From the NCBI GenBank assembly GCA_028583685.1, contig JAMXIF010000002.1:57954674-58018673 (forward strand): a stretch of DNA of 64,000 nt, read 5' to 3'. Made by a program: the position numbers and the translations under genes. Source of the DNA: Petaurus breviceps papuanus. Its lineage: Eukaryota > Chordata > Mammalia > Diprotodontia > Petauridae. The notes under the pieces were generated by a model. The model was not told the origin of the DNA. It saw nothing but the letters and a program-made list of their open reading frames with translations, and did not search any database. Below are positions 57,181 through 64,000 of this stretch, piece by piece (within the stretch, counting starts at the first letter, position 1; every line of letters starts with the position of its first letter).

Positions 57181-57725
57181 ATATTTTTTAAAATTTATTT
57201 TTTAATAATTTATTTTCCCCAATTACATGTTAAAACAATTTTTAATATTTGTTTTCTTTTTAAAGCTTTGAGTCACAAATTCTATGCCTCCCTCCTCAAT
57301 GACACAGGAAGCAATCTGATATGGGTTATACATGTGCAATTATGTAAAACATTTCCATAGGAGTAATTTTGTATAAGACTCAAAAAAGAAAGGGAAGAAA
57401 GAAGAAAATAATAAGCTTCAATCTATATTCAGACAATATCAGTTCTTTGTCTGGAGGCAGATAGCACATTTCATCATGAGTCCTTTGGGATTGTCTTGGA
57501 TCATTGTACTGCTGAGAATAGGTAAGTCATTCATAGTTCTTCATCTTATAATGTTGCTATTATTGTGCACAATGTTCTTCTGTTTCTCTTTACTTAATTT
57601 TGCATCAGTTTGTTTAAGTCTTTTTAGGCTTTTCAGAAATCATCCTGCTTATAATTCCTTATAGCACAATAATATTTCATCACAATCATATAACACCACT
57701 TGAGAAACTGAGTATTCTTAGAATG
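57181..57725 (-). mobile_element. L1, 3' end, reverse
   Basis: The reverse strand follows the L1 3'UTR and ORF2 end: gttatacatgtgcaattatg, catttccataggag, gttctttgtctggaggcagatag, cattcatagttcttcatc, atagcacaataatatttcatcac. The ORF2 C-terminal NDE-type block lies near 57640-57690. Confidence 0.8.
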
Positions 57726-57777
57726 AAGTATTCTACCACCTTCACAATGTCCTTTTGTGCTCCTAGTAGTTTGAAAA

Positions 57778-57991
57778 CCTATTGAGACTAGTAAAGGAGC
57801 AGCCTGAATTATTATTCTAGTTAAATGGAAACAGCCTATAAGCTCATACTTCCAAAAGCTGATTATTTATTTGAACCAGTGAAACTACACATATAAAATT
57901 TGTAAACTTTGAGCAAAGGCAATGCCTCATTTCTGGACCAGACTTTAAATGTTTTTAATAGAATTGACATTATAGACATGCCTAGAAATGG
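57778..57991 (+). repeat. Left arm of a 214-bp inverted duplication
   Basis: It aligns without gaps to the complement of 59479-59692, with about 25 differences in 214 (roughly 88%). The best-kept blocks are ggagcagcctgaat, ctagttaaatggaaacagcct, cttccaaaagctgattattta, gagcaaaggcaatg and catttctggaccagact. I cannot name the family. It lacks the core blocks of the SINEs and LINEs seen here. Confidence 0.85.
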
Positions 57992-58427
57992 GTACTTATT
58001 TATTTAGCAGCAATTTGCATATAAAATTAATAAGAAATTTATTTTTGAGTGTGTCAATCCAAGCCCAGAGCTTAAGTAATCAACAACTCAAATTCATATG
58101 TATTAATCTTCTGCAGACATAGCTGATGAAAGCAATAACAGTCAGCTGTCTGAACACTGTAACCAATCAATGCATTTCCCTTTAATTGATCTCTCCTGGA
58201 AAGGTTTCAGGTGGAACTGGCTAAATTCCAAAACTGCTAGATTAATAATACCAAACCCAGGCTTGTCCCTGAGGGACCGCTGTCTTGTAGAATAAAGGAT
58301 TATTTGCCTCACACTAATTTATGAAAGTATTTTTTTTTCAAAATTATTCCAATAAATGCAGTACTTTGTGGAGGTCTCTAGGTGCGACTGACAGTTTGCT
58401 ACGCACTCAATTTTAGATTTAGTATAT

Positions 58428-58525
58428 ATATATATATTTTTTTTTAAGCAATCGGGGTTAAGTAACTTGCTCAAGGTTACATGGCCAGTTATTTCTGGGT
58501 GTGGTGCTGAGTATCTGAGCCCAGA
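58428..58525 (-). mobile_element. SINE, head-truncated, with 15-bp target duplication
   Basis: T tail, caatcggggttaagtaacttg, ttatttctgggtgtggtgct, gagtatctgagcccaga. The ttatttctgggtg insert marks the same subfamily as the dimer at 23171-23466. The duplication ttagatttagtatat is at 58413-58427 and 58526-58540. Confidence 0.92.
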
Positions 58526-58689
58526 TTAGATTTAGTATATTAATAGACTTGGTTGAGGTTTAGTGTTTGAGCTCAGTGTTTGAAAAACACATAGGGTCAA
58601 TTTCTTGAGTGAGCTATAGCAATGAGCTACCCAAACACCCAAGGCCGTTGATAACAGAGGGAGATGAGTTGTTGGACTAAAATCCTGCT

Positions 58690-58990
58690 CTTAGAGATGG
58701 AAGGAATTTTAGAGGTCTTTTACTCTCTCTTTAGAAGTCTTTACTCTTTCATTTTATAGATAAGAAATCTGATGAGAGAATATATATAAACTATTTTGCA
58801 AACCTTTGAGTGCTATATACACATGATTATTCTTGTTATTGTGATTGTGATAATGGTGATGATGATGATGACTTACCTAAGGTCACATGGTTTCTAAGTA
58901 GCAAAGCCAGGATAAGGAATACCAGGTCTCCTCATTCCCAGTTCCATAGGAATTGTGCTGCACTGGCATCTTCCCCCAATCCAAGCTTTC
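58690..58990 (-). mobile_element. MIR-related SINE split by a SINE tail
   Basis: The outer reverse SINE: gatggaaggaattttagagg...ttttatagataagaaatctg (58690-58775) and taaggtcacatggtttctaag...(58874-58990). Between them lies a forward tail fragment: actattttgcaaacctttgag, gtgctatatacacatgattat, plus a (GATGAT)n run. Confidence 0.6.
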
Positions 58991-59004
58991 CCCTGAAATC
59001 CTAG

Positions 59005-59200
59005 GTAGCAAAGCGGTTCAATGGACTTTGAGTCAGGAAAATCTAAGGGCAAATCCTGCTTCAGTTACTTAGCTCTGTGACCTTGAATAATTCAGTTAAC
59101 CTTTCTTGCCATCAGTTTCTTCATTTGTAAAATGAGGGCATTGGTCTTGATGCCTCTAAGTTCTTTTCCAGCTTTAAATCTATGGTCTTCATATCTTTCC
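59005..59200 (+). mobile_element. MIR-related SINE
   Basis: Forward: gtagcaaagcggttcaatgg, tcagtttcttcatttgtaaaatgagg, ttcttttccagctttaaatc and tatggtcttc. Confidence 0.75.
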
Positions 59201-59344
59201 TCTCTCAATTTCACATGCATATATTTTGTGGGTTTTGCGTAGTGGGGTCAGAGCCCTACATGTATGGCTAGAGTGATTAGTAGCAAAGAAAACTCAATGT
59301 ATTACCTTTATATAGGGTCACTGATTTAGCAGTCAAGGGACTTT

Positions 59345-59410
59345 ATATATCTATCTATATCTATATCTATCTATCTATCTATATATATATATATATATAT
59401 ATATATCTAT
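59345..59410. repeat. (ATCT)n/(TA)n microsatellite
   Basis: Alternating ATCT and TA runs. Confidence 0.95.
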
Positions 59411-59478
59411 AGTCCAACCCCCTTGTTAACTTTTTTTATTTTTTAATTGTATTTTTTAATTTGTAAATATCTACAAAA

Positions 59479-59692
59479 CCTATTCTGGGGGTGTCTATAA
59501 TGCCAATTCTATTACAAACATTTACAGTCTGGTCCAGAAATGAGACATTGCCTTTGCTCAAAATTTACAAATTGTATATGTATAGTTTCAGTAATTTGAG
59601 TAAATAATCAGCTTTTGGAAGTATGATCTTAAAGGCTGTTTCCATTTAACTAGACTAATCATTCAGGCTGCTCCTTTACCAGTTTCAACAGG
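59479..59692 (-). repeat. Right arm of the 214-bp inverted duplication
   Basis: The complement of the left arm at 57778-57991, equal in length with no indel. Beyond its right edge, at 59723-59739, lies caggttccccacccctg, a hAT family C terminus also seen at 6344-6360. The arm may therefore belong to an old hAT element, but the left arm shows no such terminus. Confidence 0.85.
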
Positions 59693-59775
59693 TCTACAGA
59701 ATCTACAAAAATCTAAGTGTAACAGGTTCCCCACCCCTGGTAGGACAATGACTTAAAAAAAAGTAACGTAGCAAG

Positions 59776-59925
59776 AGGGGCAGCTAGGTGATGGAGTGGA
59801 AAGAACACCAGTAGTCAGGAAGACTGAGTTCAAAGCCAGCCACAGACACTTACAAACTCTGTGACCCTGGGAAAGTTACTTAACCCGAATTGCTTCCCTC
59901 TCTCCACCAAAAAATAATGTAGGAG
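59776..59925 (+). mobile_element. tRNA-related SINE, near full length
   Basis: gaggggcagctaggtgatgg head, gtagtcaggaagactgagttc, ctctgtgaccctgggaaag, ttacttaacccgaattgc, then an A-rich end. Confidence 0.92.
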
Positions 59926-59929
59926 AAAT

Positions 59930-60985
59930 AGCTGTAGCCCATTTTTTTCCCACATGGCTGAAAGGGTCCTAGACGCTATCTAATACATCCCATTCATATC
60001 ATATATGAGAACATGGTGGCCCAAGGAGGTGAAGATCACAGAGACAGGAAGTAACAGAATTGAGAACACTTTTCATTGAACTATTCTGCCGTGGCTGGGT
60101 AAAAACTTCTAAATTTTCTTCCTGGGACTGCTTCACTCTCTGTAGCCTTAGCTCAGACATTCTTGAGAGATCATGGAGAGGGTCCTGAGAGCCAGTGGTG
60201 AGAGGAGAAACAGCCAACGAAGAGGAGAAGTGACTTTTTCAAATGGATACATTTTAAAAAGTGAAGAAAAATCTGTAACACTGAGTTTTGTACACTGACA
60301 ATAACTGGAGAAGGGTTGGTCATACAGGGTTAGAAGACATTGCTATCTCATCAGTCTTTCCATCAACTTTGAGATATCATCAGTGTTCATTTATGTTTAT
60401 CCATCTCTGTGTCTCTGTTTTTGTGTCATTCTTTCTATCTATATCTCTTTCTCTCTGTTTCTTTGTCTCTGTCTCTCAAAACTGATAAGAGTAAATAATA
60501 TAAAAGATCTATTGTTTGATCACAGGTGGTCCATTCCTTGAAGGCAGGTACATTCTCTGGGGCTTTGCCTGTAAATGTTGCATGATGGAGATTTTCACTA
60601 GTTATTTTTTTAAAGAAAAATATTACACATATCAAGAGGCCTCACCTGCATTTGCCTTGGCTCAGCTTCTTGTGGTGGGAGGAAACTGTCAGTGTATATG
60701 AGTAGCACCAGTGGAGTGAGAGTTGGATCTTTGCATTGAGGTTTCAGGGAGCTGATGGGCTAGGGTTGTTTATGTAGCACCCTTCATACTTCTTGAGATT
60801 GCAAAATGAGGCATTCAAACCAAAGTTTCTGACTCAACACTCTCTTGAGAACAGGAGTTCAGAAAACACAGGTGTGCTGTCTACAAAACTGGTGGTTTTA
60901 TTTTATAATGTGTAACTCTAGACAAGTAAACACTGGCTTTTCTATTCATTGGCTTATAGAGTTCTGACTCTTAGTCTGTAAGAAA
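59930..60985. other. No recognisable repeat or exon
   Basis: A pyrimidine-rich (TCTCTG)n-like patch lies at 60400-60477. Otherwise nothing. Confidence 0.4.
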
Positions 60986-61034
60986 ATGACAATGGCACAA
61001 TGTAAGAATGCTCTAAGCTAATTTTCTCCCTGGA

Positions 61035-61110
61035 CAATTCAACATGCATTTAAGTGTCTACTATGTGCAAGGTACTGTGGCTAACACTGAGGATATAAAC
61101 ACAAAACAAT
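61035..61110 (-). mobile_element. L2 LINE, 3' end
   Basis: caacatgcatttaagtgtctac, tatgtgcaaggtactgtggc, gaggatataaacac. Confidence 0.65.
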
Positions 61111-61182
61111 GAAATATGGCATGGGGTTACCAGAACCAAAGGACTCAAGAATCTAGAAGGGACTTTAGAAATCATTCTGTTC

Positions 61183-62671
61183 TGGGAGAGGATTCTGGGA
61201 AAGTGGCAGAATAGGTCAGAAAATTCCAAGCTCTCAAGATCTTCCCCCCCAAATAGGTTAAAATACCACCTTAGGGCCAACAAAGTGTGGGTGGAGATAA
61301 AGAAGTACAGGGCATAACCTGGGTCCTCCTGGGACAATTTGAGAAGATCAGAAAAAAAAATCCCAGGACAGGTTTGGTCTGTGTAAAGAGGGAACACCTC
61401 TCAGGCTAGGTTCCATTTTAACAGCAAGCATCAAGCCTCTTAAACAACAAGGGGCAAGCTGTGGGGTTACTTGGTTCAAGAGTCTGCCCCAGCCCCAGCC
61501 ACCTGAACTTTTACTCCTGGATAGTGAGGAGAGTAGGGAATTTGAGCCTAAGGTCAAGAGAACCTCCGCTGACCAGGAACACCAGACCCAGCTGTGCTGT
61601 GAAGAGCTGCAGGGGTGAGAAGGAACCAGCACACCAGGTGAGTGCAGAAGCAGTAGGGCAGAAAGCCCCTGCTTGTGGGCACTCACAGGAGGCTGGAGGT
61701 TTGGCTTTGGTTTCAGACTAGAGGAAAGAACTGAAGATCTGGGGCAAGAGGCACCATTTCCCATAACCCAGGGCTAGAGATGACTACAAATAACTAAGCT
61801 ATCACCACAAAAAATGCACAGGCAGAGGAGAAAGAATCCAACTATAGAAACCTATTATGGGAATAGAGATGACCAGGGTTCATCTTCAGAGGAGGAAATT
61901 GAAGTAAAGAAACCCTCAAAGAATAATGCCAAATGGTCACCTGCCCAAAAAGAATTTATAGAAGACTTTAAAAATCAAATGACAGATATTAAGGCAAAAC
62001 TAAAAAGGAAAATAAGAGTAATCCAAGAAAAAAAGGAAGGGTGTCAAAGAAAGGTCAACTAACTAGAAAAGGAGATCCAGAATCTTAAGGAAGAAAATGA
62101 TACCTTGAAAATTAGAATTGGACAAAGTGAAGCCAGTGAAATTATAAGAGATCAAGAAATGATTAAACAAAATATGAATAATGAAAAAATAGAAGAGAAA
62201 GTGAAACATTTTATAAGAAAAATAACGGATTTGGAGAACAGATCAAGAAAAGAAAATATAAAAGTAATTGAACTACCTAAAAGTTATGATAAGAAAAAGA
62301 ATCTTGACACAGTAATAAAATAAATAATTAAAGAAAATTGTCCTGAAGCATTAGAGCAAGGGTGGGGGGGAGTAGAAATAGAAAAAAAAATTCATTGATC
62401 ACCACTTAAAAGAGATCCTATGAAGAAAACTCATAGGAATATCATAGTCAAATTCCAAAATCCCCAGCTCAAGGAAAAACTATTAAAAGCATTAAGATTA
62501 AAATAATTTAAATATGTTGGTGCCACAATTAGAATTACACAAGACCTAGCAACTGAAACATTAAAGAACTGCAGGTCTTGGAACACAGCCTATGGAAGAG
62601 AGAAAGAACTGGGGTTCCAATCAAAAATATCATACCCTGTTAAGTTTCTTGAATGAAAAAATGGACATTTG
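61183..62671 (+). mobile_element. L1/HAL1: intact 5' end, 3'-truncated, with target duplication
   Basis: It begins tgggagaggattctgggaaa, the same 5' end as 14513-16828, followed by a leader of about 630 bases and most of ORF1. It stops inside ORF1 at aaaaaatggacatttg with no poly(A). The flanks agaaatcattctgttc (61167-61182) and agaaatcgttctgttc (62672-62687) match at 15 of 16. The preceding ttt/agaa fits an L1 endonuclease site. Normal L1 copies lose the 5' end, so this is reversed. Confidence 0.88.
61814..62671 (+). pseudogene. L1/HAL1 ORF1p remnant, C-terminus absent
   Basis: The start is MHRQRRKNPTIETYYGNRDD at 61814, then SSSEEEIEVKKPSKNNAKWS, a coiled-coil, and in another frame TDLENRSRKENIKVIELPKS (62240-62300). 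It ends before the final C-terminal segment because the insertion stops there. Several stops and frame changes break it. It is close in sequence to the remnant at 15106-16040. Confidence 0.85.
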
Positions 62672-62782
62672 AGAAATCGTTCTGTTCAGGACCTCCCTTT
62701 TTCTTTTAGAAATCAAATAATTTGCCACTTAGTACTTTTGCACCTTTGAAAGTGTTTTGAAAGGACTTTTATTCACTATTCT

Positions 62783-62808
62783 TCACACACACACACACAC
62801 ACACACAT
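62783..62808. repeat. (CA)n microsatellite
   Basis: A short pure CA run. The surrounding 62690-63079 holds nothing else I recognise. Confidence 0.95.
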
Positions 62809-63079
62809 TGTGAGATATGTTATAAGAATCATTTAGTAGGAAGAAATCAGAGGTTCAATCACTTGACCACAGGTGCATAGCCCTTGAATTTTTATTGCTG
62901 CTTAGGTCAATGAAGCATACTACTTCTCAAAAGCAACAGAATCAGGGAAACTGAATCTTATAATATTTTTTGTGGGTTTCTAAGTGTTAGCAGAGTAGCA
63001 ACTGTAGGGCTATAACAGCTAAGCTTTATTTAAGGAAGCTGGGAAAGATAATTGATCCAATTGTCCACTCTCCCAGTGC

Positions 63080-63330
63080 TGTTCACCTCACACAACACTC
63101 TCCTTTACATGATACATTTCTAGTTGCTATTAACTCAATTTCAAGTCTTTGTATCTTTGCCCCTGCTGTACCCTGTGCCGGGAATGTTCTCTCCCTTCTT
63201 GCCTCTGCCTCTCAGAATCCCTGGCTTCCTTAAGAGCTGGCCAAATGCCAACCTCCTTCAGGAGGCCTTTCTCAATTCCCCAGATATTAGTGCTTTTTAC
63301 TCTAAGGGTACCTCGAATCTGTTCTATACG
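63080..63330 (+). mobile_element. L2 LINE, 3' region
   Basis: ctgtgccgggaatgttctctc, cttgcctctgcctctcagaatcc, caaatgccaacctccttcagg, aggcctttctcaattcccc. Confidence 0.8.
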
Positions 63331-63359
63331 TTTCTCATACAGGTTTATTTATGTATGTG

Positions 63360-63582
63360 AGGGTGGTGTGATGATAGAGTAGATCAATCAGGTCATCCAA
63401 CCTCAGGCCTCAGACACTTATTAGGTGTGTGACTCTGCGCAAGTAATTTAACCTTGTTTGCCTCAGCTTCCTCATCTGTCAAATGAGCTAGGGGAGGAAA
63501 TGGCAAACCGTTCTAAGAAAACACCAAATAAAGTCAAAAAGAGTTGTACACAATTGAAACAACTGAACAACAATAGAAAAAG
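63360..63582 (+). mobile_element. MAR1-type SINE
   Basis: Forward: ggtggtgtgatgatagagtag, ggcctcagacacttattagg, tgcctcagcttcctcatctg, gaaacaactgaacaacaat tail. Confidence 0.88.
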
Positions 63583-64000
63583 CCTTGGACCTAGAATTAC
63601 AAAGGAATAGTATTCAGTTTGGATGAGGAAATTTGGTCATACCCTAGGGGTCTTCTATAAAATATCAAACTAGTTCAGAACTGGAGTTATCCCAGAGTTT
63701 GGAGGGAATGTAGCATTCTAGTAAAATCCCTGAGGAGAAACCACTTGGTGGGAGGGGAAGGGGGGAGGAGAGGCCTCAACTTTGACCTCAGTCCAAGTGT
63801 TTAAGTGGCCCACCCTTCCCCACCATTGGAAAAGGACTTTGTAACCTTTAGAGTATCTAGAGGACTTTGGACCTCCCATCTGCACATCCTAGCTTCATTC
63901 CCCTGGAACAACAGCGAATGAAAGCAGTATCTACATCAGAAGCCAAGGACATAATGGGTACAGCTTCACTTCTCCACAAAGAGGCCAGCAAAAAATCACC
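63583..64000. other. Unassigned, GC-richer end of the window
   Basis: A G-rich run ggtgggaggggaaggggggagg lies near 63748-63770. No repeat or exon is recognised, though a feature could continue past the window edge. Confidence 0.35.

Overview
The window is a gene desert from a marsupial (metatherian) nuclear genome. The evidence is the repeat content. It carries many copies of the marsupial tRNA-related SINE (ggcagctaggtggc... head, cttgcccagggtcac core), RTE-tailed MAR1-type SINEs ending in a gagttggacatgactgaac-like tail, MIR/THER1-type SINEs, L2, CR1/L3, marsupial L1 and HAL1-like ORF1-only elements, BovB-like RTE LINEs, three families of hAT MITE and marsupial LTR fossils. I recognise no host protein-coding exon, tRNA, rRNA, snRNA or CRISPR. 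Nearly all open frames are chance or lie in LINE remnants. I cannot tell an Australian from an American species.

Layout. 0-13 kb: old SINEs, a hAT MITE split by a SINE, an RTE fragment, and a 1.8-kb L2 in reverse. 13-21 kb: a nest. A complete ORF1-only (HAL1-like) element sits in a reverse L2 at 14.5-16.8 kb, and a reverse L1/HAL1 5' half sits in an older forward L1 at 17.4-20.6 kb. 21-27 kb: long (GA)n tracts, a dimeric SINE with a perfect 17-bp target duplication, and a TA-flanked MITE broken by a 100-N assembly gap. 27-30 kb: a decayed RTE with recognisable endonuclease, RT and C-terminal parts. 32-37 kb: L2, an LTR fossil, and a short L2 segment present twice. 38-42 kb: repeat-poor, including a GC-richer stretch at 39.6-40.6 kb that is the best candidate for regulatory or unique sequence. 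43-53 kb: a reverse LTR, L2 inside L2, L1 3' ends split by SINEs, and a CR1/L3 split by a SINE and an L2. 53-57 kb: a repeat-poor stretch with a dense cluster of transcription-factor-like sites, then a second reverse LTR. 57-60 kb: a 214-bp inverted duplication with a 1.5-kb spacer. 61-64 kb: an L1/HAL1 with an intact 5' end but no 3' end, yet with a 16-bp target duplication.

Nothing here forms a pathway. The value of the window is its nesting record, which orders insertions in time, plus a few structures the repeat catalogue does not explain: the inverted duplication, the duplicated L2 segment, the 3'-truncated LINE and the internally deleted L1. Family names come from remembered consensus sequences, not a search, so subfamily names are approximate. 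Most boundaries are good to about 10-20 bases, except where target duplications fix them.
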